Shown: one piece after another, positions 28,519-37,431 of the stretch
Position numbering within the stretch: position 1 is the stretch's first letter
Layout of the letters: each line of letters opens with the position of its first letter
Notes under the pieces: generated by a model
Databases searched by the model: none
The model's input: the letters and a program-made list of their open reading frames with translations, nothing else
What the model was told of the DNA's origin: nothing
Translations under genes and position numbers: made by a program
Source of the DNA: Methylovulum sp.
GTDB lineage: Bacteria; Pseudomonadota; Gammaproteobacteria; Methylococcales; Methylomonadaceae
NCBI GenBank assembly: GCA_030653435.1
Contig: JAURZI010000042.1
Span: 1-50,035 of the forward strand
Length of the DNA stretch: 50,035 bases
Reading direction: 5' to 3'

Positions 28519-30096
28519 ATGAAAAAAATAAACCCTAGCACCCGAATTTCCACACTGGCTCTAGCCTTTTCGGTACTCGCCGCTGGCCCAGCCCAAGCTG
28601 AGTGGATCAAAAGTTACGGCACTAAAAACAGCGAATACGGTTCCGTCATGCCCACGTCGCAAGACAACTACTATCTGTCTATGCTTAGCGCTGCTTCATC
28701 GGCCAATGCCAAACCAGCCACACTGTTCTCGTTGCTGAACGCCAATGGTGTGCCGACGTGGGCGAAAAAAATAACCACCGGCGCTTATGATAGTTTTTTC
28801 CTTTCCGAACTGGGCAACGGTCGCATACTCCTGCAGGGTACGACTCAAACCACCGCCACTGGCCCCGGTGATGCCGTTTGGGCCGTGTATAATGTCAACC
28901 GCACGACCGGGGCGTTGTCACCCGTATTCAAAAAAACCTATACAGGCAAAGGGGATGACCTGCTCGGCATTACTGAAGGTAGTTCAGGCGTGTTATGGGG
29001 CACCGGCTCCACCACGTCATTCAGCCAGGACGGCAAAGGGACGGATATGATAGTGGCTAAAATTAACGCCAGCACTGGCGCACCTGACTGGAGCAAGGTC
29101 TATCATTATGATTATAAGGACTCGATTACCGCCTTCATCCCTAAAGGCAACCAATTCATTTTATTGGCCAATGCACAAAGCGCCAACTCCGGTAGCCAGA
29201 AAATCCTGATAGGCCTGCTTAATAACCTAGGGGTTCCTGTAGCTGGATCATTCAAAAAATATGGCGGCAATGGGCTTAACACCGCAGTCAATATCAAAGC
29301 GATTTCCGGCGGAAATTACTTGGTTTATGGCCGCAACCAAGCCAGCCTTACAGACTCTAATTCTACCGTTTTCGTCATGAAGCTGAACGCCAATCTGGGC
29401 TATGTTTGGGGAAAACAATATGCGGCAGGTTCTGACCAAGGCTTGGACATTCATAGTATCAACGAAAACGCCAATGGTTCCCTGACCTTTACCGGCAGCC
29501 TGAAAACGACTATTTATTTCGACCAGGGTGGATTCCATATCCCGCTATATACAGAGCTACATCCTGCCGCCATAGAGCTTTCATCGGCAGGCGCCGTCAC
29601 CTCCGGCAAAAGCTTTGAGCACCAGGAGATGGACTCTGCCCAGTTCGATAAAAATGCCGACGGTTCTTATTTGCTCGGCGGACAAACCATGGCATTCGAT
29701 CTTTCCAACCCCAATGGAAATGTCGATGCGCTATATGGGCAATTCAACGCCAGCATTGCACCCAGTTGGGTAAAAACGCTGGCAGGCGCCAAGGTTGACA
29801 TAGGCTTTATCAAGCCACGGTCAGTTGGCTACTCGCTATCCGGCGCCACCAATTCTTGGGGCGCCGGCAATATGGACGTATTGCTGGGCAGACTCGATGC
29901 GAATGGCGATGTGCCGGGCTGCGCGTTCATCAACGATATTGCCATGACCGAGACCACGCCGACTATCAGCGCCAGCGACTTGAACTGGCAGGCGCAAGCC
30001 GCCGCGCTGGTGAAAAAAGGCGCGATAACCCAGGCCGACATCAATATTAACGTGACAAAAGCCACGATTACCGCAACGACTGTCTGCAACCATTAA
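28519..30096 (+). CDS. Large secreted protein with repeated beta-strand motifs
   Basis: A 525-residue protein with a signal peptide ending in GPAQA followed by EWIKSYGTKNSEYGS. The body repeats a motif of about 45-60 residues built around W-x-K-x-Y and D-x-x-x-A-x-x (for example ANGVPTWAKKITTGAYDS, NLGYVWGKQYAAGSDQG, NASIAPSWVKTLAGAKVD). The pattern resembles proteins that report delta-60-like or propeller blades, so I expect a beta-propeller. A C-terminal extension (ISASDLNWQAQAAALVKKGA) lies outside the repeats. Two cysteines near the end could pair. It has its own probable promoter and ends at a strong hairpin. No exact family or function is recognised. Confidence 0.75.
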   Translation: MKKINPSTRISTLALAFSVLAAGPAQAEWIKSYGTKNSEYGSVMPTSQDNYYLSMLSAASSANAKPATLFSLLNANGVPTWAKKITTGAYDSFFLSELGNGRILLQGTTQTTATGPGDAVWAVYNVNRTTGALSPVFKKTYTGKGDDLLGITEGSSGVLWGTGSTTSFSQDGKGTDMIVAKINASTGAPDWSKVYHYDYKDSITAFIPKGNQFILLANAQSANSGSQKILIGLLNNLGVPVAGSFKKYGGNGLNTAVNIKAISGGNYLVYGRNQASLTDSNSTVFVMKLNANLGYVWGKQYAAGSDQGLDIHSINENANGSLTFTGSLKTTIYFDQGGFHIPLYTELHPAAIELSSAGAVTSGKSFEHQEMDSAQFDKNADGSYLLGGQTMAFDLSNPNGNVDALYGQFNASIAPSWVKTLAGAKVDIGFIKPRSVGYSLSGATNSWGAGNMDVLLGRLDANGDVPGCAFINDIAMTETTPTISASDLNWQAQAAALVKKGAITQADININVTKATITATTVCNH

Positions 30097-30117
30097 TTTA
30101 GAACCATTACCGGCATA

Positions 30118-30148
30118 TCCGGGGCAGTTGATCGTCAACTGCCCCGGA
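30118..30148 (+). terminator. Long perfect hairpin after the secreted protein gene
   Basis: Fourteen-base perfect arms (TCCGGGGCAGTTGA and its complement) around a three-base loop TCG, 22 bases after the stop. There is no T-run, so it may be a transcript-stabilising stem or a factor-assisted terminator. Its TCCGGGG base is shared with the hairpin at 49089-49124. Confidence 0.5.
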
Positions 30149-30197
30149 TGCGGGCACCACGCCATTCCCTGCCAAACAAAAGCGGCTATCGTAGCCG

Positions 30198-31364
30198 TTA
30201 ATTCCCCGTATCTTTATTAATAATCGCCAGCCTGTCCGCCTGAATGCCAAGTAACAGCTCGCCTTTCAGCAAGCCTACCAATTCCCTGCCGGCCATGCTA
30301 TATCGCCAGCCGTGTAATAACGGGCATTCCTCGTCATCATCCATCAACAACACTTCCAGATCTTTACGCGATGCCAGGATGCTCGGATTCAACGCGTTTT
30401 CTTCGGCGCGGATCCTGACCAATGCCGTCAAAATATCCAATATCGCTTCTTGCTGCTGGGTTTTTTTGGCCGCCCTGCCTAGTTCATTTAACGGAATCGG
30501 CGCACGATTTTTAGCGATGCCAATCAATTGGCACAGCTCCTTGCCGTATCGGTTAACGGTGCGCTCGTTAATGCCGCGCACCTGAGCCAAATCGCCAACA
30601 GTTTCCGGTTGCAGCTTGGCTATATCAAACAGCAATTCATCGCGCAATAGCCAACTTTTGGGGCGGTCTTCAGCTTGCGCCGTTTTCTCGCGCCATTCAG
30701 CCAAGGTTTGGATGATCGACAATTGCTTGCCGGTCAGTTTATTTTTACCTTTTATTTTTAGCCATGCTTTTTCAGGATTCACTTGATAAACAGCCGGATT
30801 AGACAACTCGGCGAAATCGCTTTTCAGCCAATCTGTACGTCCCAGTTCGGCTAATTTTTGCATGACCAGCTGATAAACCTGGCATAAATAAATCACATCA
30901 TCGGCGGCATATTCGATTTGCGCTTCAGTCAAGGGCCGCTTGCTCCAGTCCGCCCGCGTGTGCGCCTTGCTTAAATTTATGTTGAGCAAACTGGACACCA
31001 GCATCGCGTAACCCGGATTGTCCTGGAAACCTAACAACGGCGCAGCAAGCTGGGTATCAAAGATCGGCGTGGGCACACTGCCTGTTAACTGATAAAAAAT
31101 TTCCAGATCCTGGCGGCATGAATGAAATACTTTAACAATGCCAGGATCGTAAATCGCGTCAAAAAGCGTATCCAGTTCGGGCAAGGCAATAGGATCAATA
31201 CAGGCCACCCATTCCGGCGTCGCTATCTGTAATAAGCAGAACTTGGGATAATAGGTTTTTTCGCGCAAAAACTCAGTATCCAGCGCCAGCCAGGATTCTT
31301 TCTTTATCAGCCCGCATAAGTGTGTAAGTTTTTCAGGGGTGTTTATATAGTTTATGGTCGTCAT
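30198..31364 (-). CDS. rnd: Ribonuclease D
   Basis: A 388-residue 3'-to-5' exonuclease that trims tRNA precursors. It has the DEDD-type core: DTEFLREKTYY, FHSCRQDLEIFYQL, FDTQLAAPLLG and YAADDVIYLCQ with the last tyrosine-type motif, then an HRDC domain (LRDELLFDIAKLQPE, LAQVRGINERTVNRYGKEL). There is no Shine-Dalgarno in front of the ATG at 31364, and an 18-base inverted repeat begins only seven bases upstream, so its leader is likely folded and may control translation. Confidence 0.95.
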   Translation of the reverse strand: MTTINYINTPEKLTHLCGLIKKESWLALDTEFLREKTYYPKFCLLQIATPEWVACIDPIALPELDTLFDAIYDPGIVKVFHSCRQDLEIFYQLTGSVPTPIFDTQLAAPLLGFQDNPGYAMLVSSLLNINLSKAHTRADWSKRPLTEAQIEYAADDVIYLCQVYQLVMQKLAELGRTDWLKSDFAELSNPAVYQVNPEKAWLKIKGKNKLTGKQLSIIQTLAEWREKTAQAEDRPKSWLLRDELLFDIAKLQPETVGDLAQVRGINERTVNRYGKELCQLIGIAKNRAPIPLNELGRAAKKTQQQEAILDILTALVRIRAEENALNPSILASRKDLEVLLMDDDEECPLLHGWRYSMAGRELVGLLKGELLLGIQADRLAIINKDTGN

Positions 31365-31370
31365 ATTAAT

Positions 31371-31430
31371 TGTTTCATAAGTAATCGCTCCTTAATTTTC
31401 AAAATTGTTCCGGCGATTACTTATGAAACA
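31371..31430. repeat. Inverted repeat in the rnd leader (stem-loop 1)
   Basis: Eighteen-base perfect arms (TGTTTCATAAGTAATCGC and its complement) separated by 24 bases. The arm nearest rnd ends only seven bases before its start codon, so it would cover the ribosome-binding region of the rnd messenger. Confidence 0.8.
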
Positions 31431-31457
31431 CACATAACTTGTTGATTCGATGTATGT

Positions 31458-31520
31458 GTGCGTCGCATAAGTTCGCGCACTGTAACCTCATCCTACTGTG
31501 CGCGAACTTATGCGACGCAC
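31458..31520. repeat. Inverted repeat upstream of rnd (stem-loop 2)
   Basis: A 23-base perfect pair of arms (containing GTCGCATAAGTTCGCGCAC) with a 17-base loop; outside these, another six bases pair after a two-base slip. Both this and stem-loop 1 contain CATAAGT. It lies 56 bases past the end of the DbpA-domain gene and could act as its terminator or processing signal. The gene-free gap 31365-31576 otherwise shows nothing. Confidence 0.8.
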
Positions 31521-31576
31521 ATACATGTGGTGGGTTAAGTAAGGGGCCAAGCGGGTTGCGCCCTTATGGAGGCTGC

Positions 31577-32155
31577 TCAGTTGTTAAGCTGGTCGGAGGC
31601 CTCATGATTGGCTTTCGGGCTGCGTTGCTTACCGCGACGATTTTGGGAAAAACTGCGTTTTTTATTAGCCCGTGCTTTTACCCGCTTGATATCGAGCTTT
31701 TGCTGGTTAATTTCCACTGTTTTTAAGTGCTGGAATATATCCGGAGGCATCGCATCAGGCAGCTCAATCAAAGTATATAAACCGCGGATAGCCACATTAT
31801 TGATATTCTTTTTATCTACGCCGGATTCTTCGACCAGCACTTTGGTGAGGTCTTCCAGCGTCACCTGATGCTGGCTGCCGACATCCAGACGGTAACGTAC
31901 CATTTTAATGCCGCTGTCCTGTTCAACGACGGCAACACCAGGCTTAACCGTCCGGGGCGGCATCTTGGCGGTTTGCAGCAAATACAGCAGTGCCGCCGCA
32001 CATGACAAGGTATCGACCTTAAATTCAGCGGCAAGGGCCATAATAATCTGGCGCTGGGTCTCCAAAGGCTGACAATCCAGAATATCCTGCAACCGGTTTT
32101 TCAACAGATTATCGTCGTTCGGATCCGGTTCTGCTAATTTATCGCTGTTAGTCAT
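31577..32155 (-). CDS. Stand-alone DbpA-type RNA-binding domain protein
   Basis: A 192-residue protein. Residues from about 80 to 155 (KMVRYRLDVGSQHQVTLEDL, KNINNVAIRGLYTLIELPD, QHLKTVEINQQKLDIKRVKA) match the RNA-binding domain that ends the DEAD-box helicases DbpA and CsdA/DeaD. The preceding helical part (QIIMALAAEFKVDTLSCAAA) resembles the helicase linker, but no helicase core is encoded. The C-terminus is strongly basic (RANKKRSFSQNRRGKQ). ATG 32155 is preferred to GTG 32167. It lies downstream of surA on the same strand. I infer a small RNA-binding or ribosome-assembly factor. Confidence 0.8.
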   Translation of the reverse strand: MTNSDKLAEPDPNDDNLLKNRLQDILDCQPLETQRQIIMALAAEFKVDTLSCAAALLYLLQTAKMPPRTVKPGVAVVEQDSGIKMVRYRLDVGSQHQVTLEDLTKVLVEESGVDKKNINNVAIRGLYTLIELPDAMPPDIFQHLKTVEINQQKLDIKRVKARANKKRSFSQNRRGKQRSPKANHEASDQLNN

Positions 32156-32275
32156 GCTGTTTGGCACATTAAAATAATCAAAATACTGCTCGTTTGTTCC
32201 ATAAGGCGCACCGGCCGCGTTTTCCCCTATGCTTTGACGCGCGCAATGCTATAGATTGATTGAAGAAAATCGCCG

Positions 32276-33580
32276 TTACAATCGGTCTTCATTGATTTCG
32301 ACAAACGCTTCGTCCCGCAAACGGCGTATCCAAAGCTCGGTTTCCTCTTCAATTTTACGTTTACGGATAGCATCCCTGACTGTGTTTTTCCTATACTCGG
32401 CGCTATTATCCTTATTCTCCCTATCCATGACCTGGATTAAATGCCAACCGAACTGTGTTTGTACAGGCTCGCTCATTTCATGCACAGCCAGTTTTGACAT
32501 CGCTTCTTCAAACGGCTTGACCAGATCGCCGGGGCTAACCCAGTCCAACGAACCGCCTTTTAACGCCGAGCCCTTGTCATCAGAATGGGACCGCGCCAGC
32601 GCCGCAAAATCATCGCCATCGGCAATACGGGCCTTTAGCGCCAGCAAGCGTTTTTTAGCCTCGTCGTCGTCGACCAACTCATTGGTTTTTATCAGGATAT
32701 GGCGCACCTTGGTCTTTGTTATCGTATGGTTATCAAGACCTTTGATGGCCAGCATTTTAATGACGTGAAAGCCGCTGGGACTACGGATCGGATCGGAGAC
32801 ATCACCTTGCTTCATCGTCGTGATACCGTCGGCAAACAACGTGGGTATGTCGCCCAAGCTACGCCAACCCAAATCACCGCCTTTTAGGGCATTGGCATCA
32901 TCGGACTGGCTGATGGCAGTTTGAGTGAAATCCTGTCCCGCACGGAGTTTGTTAACCAAATCGTTAGCCTTGCCCTGGGCCTTTTGAATCTCCGCCGAAG
33001 ATGCGCCTTCCTTAACGGCAACCAGGATATGCCCCAGATGATACTGGATAGCCTCTTCGCCGACTTTGCCCTGCGTGTCCATATAATGCTCGACTTCGCG
33101 GTCGGTCACTTTAATGCGCCCGCCGATTTCCCGCCCCCGTAGCTGGTTGATTATGATTTCATTCCGCATATTCTCCAAAAAGCTCTTATACGGTATGCCC
33201 TGGCTTTCCAGTTCAGCCCTGAATTGTTCCAAATTCATCTGATTACGCCCGGCAATATCGGCAGCCGAGCTATTGAGCATTTCTTCACTAACGGTAATTC
33301 CCGCCCGTTCCGCCAATTGCCGCTGCAATTTATCGACAATCATTTTCTCCAGCACCTGTTTTCGCAACACATATTCCGGCGGCATTTGCGTTTTACTGGC
33401 CTGTATCCTTTGCATGATTTCAGACACTTCCTTATGCAGCTCCCGTTCGAGAATGACATCATCTTCGACAACGGCAACAATTTTATCGAGAACTTCTGCC
33501 CGCACTAAAAAACTAGTCCACAGTAAGCTGCACAATAGGATCGAAAATATCGCCGTACTTAATCTTTTACATGTAATCAT
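32276..33580 (-). CDS. surA: Periplasmic chaperone / peptidyl-prolyl isomerase SurA
   Basis: A 434-residue periplasmic chaperone for outer-membrane proteins. A signal peptide (LSTAIFSILLCSLLWTSFLV, cleavage after VRA) leads into the SurA N-terminal domain (VLDKIVAVVEDDVILERELH), followed by two PpiC-type parvulin domains (IQYHLGHILVAVKEGASSAE with GGDLGWRSLGDIPTLF, and VRHILIKTNELVDDDEAKKR with GGSLDWVSPGDLV). Its start overlaps the lptD stop by one base (TAATG), so it is translationally coupled to lptD, the outer-membrane protein whose folding depends on it. Confidence 0.96.
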   Translation of the reverse strand: MITCKRLSTAIFSILLCSLLWTSFLVRAEVLDKIVAVVEDDVILERELHKEVSEIMQRIQASKTQMPPEYVLRKQVLEKMIVDKLQRQLAERAGITVSEEMLNSSAADIAGRNQMNLEQFRAELESQGIPYKSFLENMRNEIIINQLRGREIGGRIKVTDREVEHYMDTQGKVGEEAIQYHLGHILVAVKEGASSAEIQKAQGKANDLVNKLRAGQDFTQTAISQSDDANALKGGDLGWRSLGDIPTLFADGITTMKQGDVSDPIRSPSGFHVIKMLAIKGLDNHTITKTKVRHILIKTNELVDDDEAKKRLLALKARIADGDDFAALARSHSDDKGSALKGGSLDWVSPGDLVKPFEEAMSKLAVHEMSEPVQTQFGWHLIQVMDRENKDNSAEYRKNTVRDAIRKRKIEEETELWIRRLRDEAFVEINEDRL

Positions 33581-36321
33581 TATTCGGGTTTCCGGTAACC
33601 ATAAATACTTTGTTCGAAGAAATCGTCCAATTTTTCGCCTATACCCGTCAGGCCTTTAAGCTCTATTTGAAAGAATATGCCGGTCTGGGTCGTGCCTTCG
33701 ACAATATTATTGGTCGTTTGGCCAATGGTGCCCACGGTCTGGTTGATGCTGTTGAGATAGCTGCGCCCAATCACGCGGAAACGCCAGCAACAGTTTTCTT
33801 TTTCGAGACCGAAAAAACCGTCCTGCGTACTGTTGTACAACCAGGAATATTGCCAACGCCCCACCGCATACCAGTTGTCGGCAATCGGCCAACGAAAGGA
33901 CATATCGCTCTGGGTAATATCATTGCTCTTGTCGGGTATCAATGGATTCTGCCGGTAAAGATAACCGACATTGATGATCTGGTCAGGCTGATTGACAAAA
34001 TGGACCGTCGCCTTGCCGCGCACGATGGCATTGGTGTGCGGGTTCCATTGTAAGCCGGAATCGACAGAAATATGCTTGGTCAGCTGGCTGCTGAGCTCAG
34101 TGACCAACGGCGAGGAGCTATCGGTTTCTACCGGACTAATGGCGCATAAACTGGACGGGTAAGCGCCGCATAACGTCACTTCACGGTCGCGGAAATAAAA
34201 AATCTCGCCGATACTGAGCTTCAGGCGTTCCCGGCCGGTAGCCGGATCCACCAGACGCGAGGTCAGCGCCGCCGTTACTTGGTTGGCGTCCTGTATCCTG
34301 TCCGAGCCGCTGAATCGGTTTTCCCTGAACATGCTGCTATACCAAAAATCGTAGACCGACGAGTCAAACAAGGGTATCTGGCTTTGGTCTGTTTTCGGGA
34401 TATACAAATAAAACAACCTGGGCTCCAAAGTATGCGTCATCGCGGAGCCCGCCATTTTCAAATCGCGTTCCAGGTAAACGCCACTATCAATAGACATAAT
34501 CGGCAAGGTTCTGGAAATATCGTTAGGCAAACCTGCCGTCTGGCTATTTAAAAGATACTGGGTGTGCTGCACCGATATTTTAGGCGTGACAAAAGTGCTG
34601 GCGGTCTGCAATGGGAAACTGAACGAAGGCTTGATATTAAAACGTTGCCCATTGACCAGGCTGCTATGCTGAAAATACACAGATTCGGTTTCCAGTAGCG
34701 CATCAACCGGTGTTACCGTACTAAAAGAACGATTCAAATTCAGGTTAATTTGCGGCAATCGTCTATAGGGTATCTGCAAGCCGCTAAGCGAGGAGTCTAT
34801 AGTTTGGTAACTTTCCACCCGGCTGGTAAACGCAATCCCGTCGCTGGCATAGTTGACGTCAGCCTCGCTTTTGACAAAACTGAAATTGGGGAAGCTCAGC
34901 GCATTGCCCAACTCCGCAAAATAATTCTTATCTGAAACATAATTCAAATCCAGATGCGAGTTGATATTAGGCGTAAATTGCGTGTAGTTTTTCAGCGACC
35001 CTTGATATCGGGCGTCGTCAAGCACCTCGTCATTAGGCATGTACTCAAGCCGCGCCGTACCTTTCGACTGTTCGGACAAATAACGGACATCGCCCGCGAG
35101 CAATATTCCCCTTTTGGAAAAATAGCGTGGATTTAATGTGGCATCATAATTCGGCGCTATATTCCAGTAATACGGGACGGTGGCGTTAAATCCGCCGTTT
35201 TGGGTGTTGCCGAAGGAAGGCGCGAGAAAACCGGACATCCTGCGGTTGTCTACAGGGAAAGCAAGATAAGGCGAATAAAATACCGGCGTGCCTTTAAACT
35301 CCAGCCAGGCATTTTTTGCCGAGCCTTTGCCGGTCTCTTTGTTCAATTTCAGCTCAGAGGCATGCAAAGCCCAGTCCTGATTACCGGGACGGCAGCTGGT
35401 ATAAGTCACATCCTGGTAATGGGATAGAAATTTGCTGTCGCGATACACCGCTTTTGCACTGCCCCGCAACGGTGTGGATGGAAAAATAAACAGCGTATCG
35501 CGCAATTTGGCCTGATCGGATGCCAGCTTCAACGTAGCCGTATCGCTATGCAAAGCCAGTTCGTCTTCGCTGTAATACACATCGCCATGCAAATCCAGGG
35601 TTTCTGAAATGCTGTCGTAATTGGCCGCATTGGACTGTGCATGCTGGTCAGCGCGGTTCATTTCGACACGCCCGGAATAATTACCGATTTCATTATCGAA
35701 AATTTCCGAATAATTGGATTTGACGTCCAGCGGCGCTTGATTCCTGAGCTCTGTTGATGCCGCCCAGACTCTTTGTGTGCCCGTAGGCGACATGCAGTTT
35801 TCCCAGGGATCGTGTTTCAGCTTGGTGCTTAAGGTGTTAAAGATCTGTTCCTGTTGGTGGTCAAAAACAGGATCCAGCAGCCGCCATCCGTAGCCCTCAG
35901 ACTCGTGTTCCGGGGCAGCTTGGGCAGGGGTTTGGCTGTGTGCCGCCTCAGGCCTGCCGCCGGCCGGAACCGGAACTTTGTTTGCAGACGGGGCAACAGG
36001 ATAAATCGGCGCGGCCTGCTCCGGTATTGGCGTAACCGGTTCAGGCGCAACAGCCGGTGGCATAGATTCAGTGCCTGCCGATGGCTGGGTGCGGCTTTCA
36101 ACCGGCGTGACGGCGACCGGTTCAGCCGCTTGAACAGGCTCGGGGCTATCGGCTGGATTGACGGCCTGGGCATTATCTACTGAGGTATCGGCGCCGACAC
36201 AGACCCACTCGTTATTATCTTTGTTCTGTTGACACGACCACGGTGCTGGGTTGGCAAAACTGACAGTAGCTGTCAATGTAGGCAAAAAAACCAGGAATAA
36301 ACGGCAGCGCATAGGAGGCAT
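33580..36321 (-). CDS. lptD: LPS-assembly protein LptD
   Basis: A 913-residue outer-membrane protein that inserts lipopolysaccharide into the outer leaflet with LptE. It begins with a signal peptide (MRCRLFLVFLPTLTATVSFA), then a proline/valine-rich linker of about 120 residues that is unusual in length, the OstA-type jellyroll (ISETLDLHGDVYYSEDELAL, DTATLKLASDQAKLRDTLF), and the large C-terminal barrel. Cysteines early (WSCQQNKD, EWVCV, WENCMS) and in the barrel (REVTLCGAYPSSLCAI, EKENCCWRF) could form the disulfides the family needs. Start is uncertain: ATG 36321 or 36312. Divergent from amgK and coupled to surA. Confidence 0.93.
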   Translation of the reverse strand: MPPMRCRLFLVFLPTLTATVSFANPAPWSCQQNKDNNEWVCVGADTSVDNAQAVNPADSPEPVQAAEPVAVTPVESRTQPSAGTESMPPAVAPEPVTPIPEQAAPIYPVAPSANKVPVPAGGRPEAAHSQTPAQAAPEHESEGYGWRLLDPVFDHQQEQIFNTLSTKLKHDPWENCMSPTGTQRVWAASTELRNQAPLDVKSNYSEIFDNEIGNYSGRVEMNRADQHAQSNAANYDSISETLDLHGDVYYSEDELALHSDTATLKLASDQAKLRDTLFIFPSTPLRGSAKAVYRDSKFLSHYQDVTYTSCRPGNQDWALHASELKLNKETGKGSAKNAWLEFKGTPVFYSPYLAFPVDNRRMSGFLAPSFGNTQNGGFNATVPYYWNIAPNYDATLNPRYFSKRGILLAGDVRYLSEQSKGTARLEYMPNDEVLDDARYQGSLKNYTQFTPNINSHLDLNYVSDKNYFAELGNALSFPNFSFVKSEADVNYASDGIAFTSRVESYQTIDSSLSGLQIPYRRLPQINLNLNRSFSTVTPVDALLETESVYFQHSSLVNGQRFNIKPSFSFPLQTASTFVTPKISVQHTQYLLNSQTAGLPNDISRTLPIMSIDSGVYLERDLKMAGSAMTHTLEPRLFYLYIPKTDQSQIPLFDSSVYDFWYSSMFRENRFSGSDRIQDANQVTAALTSRLVDPATGRERLKLSIGEIFYFRDREVTLCGAYPSSLCAISPVETDSSSPLVTELSSQLTKHISVDSGLQWNPHTNAIVRGKATVHFVNQPDQIINVGYLYRQNPLIPDKSNDITQSDMSFRWPIADNWYAVGRWQYSWLYNSTQDGFFGLEKENCCWRFRVIGRSYLNSINQTVGTIGQTTNNIVEGTTQTGIFFQIELKGLTGIGEKLDDFFEQSIYGYRKPE

Positions 36322-36435
36322 CAAGTTAGTGGCGTAACGGATCGTAAATCGAATAAAATGCTGGGTGTGCATTCTACCGCACATTACAGCCAGATAACTA
36401 ATCTAACCCAAGCAAGCCAACTTAAACCAGCCACG

Positions 36436-37431
36436 ATGATAACCGAAGACTTACGCACATTAACCCTAGTGGATTGGCTTGAGAACGACCTGTTGCTCAC
36501 TATTGAAAATCTTGCGCCTGCATCCAGCGATGCCAGTTTCAGGCGCTACTTTAGGGCGACAACACCGGACGGGACTTTTATCGTGATGGACGCGCCGCCG
36601 GAAAAAGAAAATATCAGCGCATTTATCAACATCGCTGAATTAATGGCGCAAGCCAACCTCAACGTCCCTGAGATATACCGGCAAAATCTGCTGGACGGTT
36701 TTTTGCTGCTGGAAGATTTTGGCAGCCTGTGTTTCCTGGATCAACTCACCAGCGACACTGCCAACAGCTTGTACCAAAGCGCTTTCGACAACCTGTTCCA
36801 GCAGCAAAGCCATGTCGGCTTGCAAAACTGCGGTTTGCCGCATTATGACCACGCCTTGTTAACGCGGGAACTGGGTATTTTTAATGACTGGTTTGCCAAG
36901 CAACTACTGGACACTGACCTGCCAGACGGCGTATGGGAAGCCACCCAGGCCATACTGGTCGGTTCCGCACTGGAGCAACCCGCATGCTGCGTGCACCGGG
37001 ACTACCATTCCCGCAACCTGATGGTGTTGGAACACGACTCACCCGGCATCATCGACTTTCAGGATGCCGTGATCGGCCCAGTAACCTACGACCTGGTGTC
37101 GCTATTACGCGATTGTTATATTGCCTGGCCTGAGCCGCGCGTCGAGCAATGGCGCAACAGCTATTTTCAGCGTCTACAGCAAGCGGGCATCATCAGCTGC
37201 GACAGCGCCCAGTTCAAACGCTGGTTCGATTTGATGGGCATGCAGCGCCACCTCAAAGCCATCGGTATTTTTGCGCGCCTGCATTTAAGAGACGGCAAAT
37301 CCGCTTATCTTAACGATATACCGCGCACCTTGAATTACGTCAGCCAAGTTTGTTCGACTTACCCTGAACTGGCCGATTTTAAGCACTATCTGCACACGCA
37401 AGTTTTACCCGTTTATGGCCTAGACTCATGA
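36436..37431 (+). CDS. amgK: N-acetylmuramate / N-acetylglucosamine kinase
   Basis: A 331-residue phosphotransferase that phosphorylates the anomeric position of cell-wall sugars in peptidoglycan recycling. The aminoglycoside-phosphotransferase-like core is visible: nucleotide region FRRYFRATTPDGTFIVMDAP, the Brenner motif CVHRDYHSRNLMV and the metal-binding IIDFQDAVIGPVTYDLVSLL. ATG 36436 (MITEDLRTLTLVDW) gives a normal length; the frame extends upstream to overlap lptD. Its stop overlaps the start of murU (ATGA), so the two enzymes are co-translated. The lptD divergent position is shared with Pseudomonas. Confidence 0.92.
   Translation: MITEDLRTLTLVDWLENDLLLTIENLAPASSDASFRRYFRATTPDGTFIVMDAPPEKENISAFINIAELMAQANLNVPEIYRQNLLDGFLLLEDFGSLCFLDQLTSDTANSLYQSAFDNLFQQQSHVGLQNCGLPHYDHALLTRELGIFNDWFAKQLLDTDLPDGVWEATQAILVGSALEQPACCVHRDYHSRNLMVLEHDSPGIIDFQDAVIGPVTYDLVSLLRDCYIAWPEPRVEQWRNSYFQRLQQAGIISCDSAQFKRWFDLMGMQRHLKAIGIFARLHLRDGKSAYLNDIPRTLNYVSQVCSTYPELADFKHYLHTQVLPVYGLDS

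Noticed and set aside
31371-31520. Inverted repeats near rnd as ends of an insertion sequence or CRISPR
   Set aside because: No transposase, target duplication or repeated spacer units; they are two separate hairpins.
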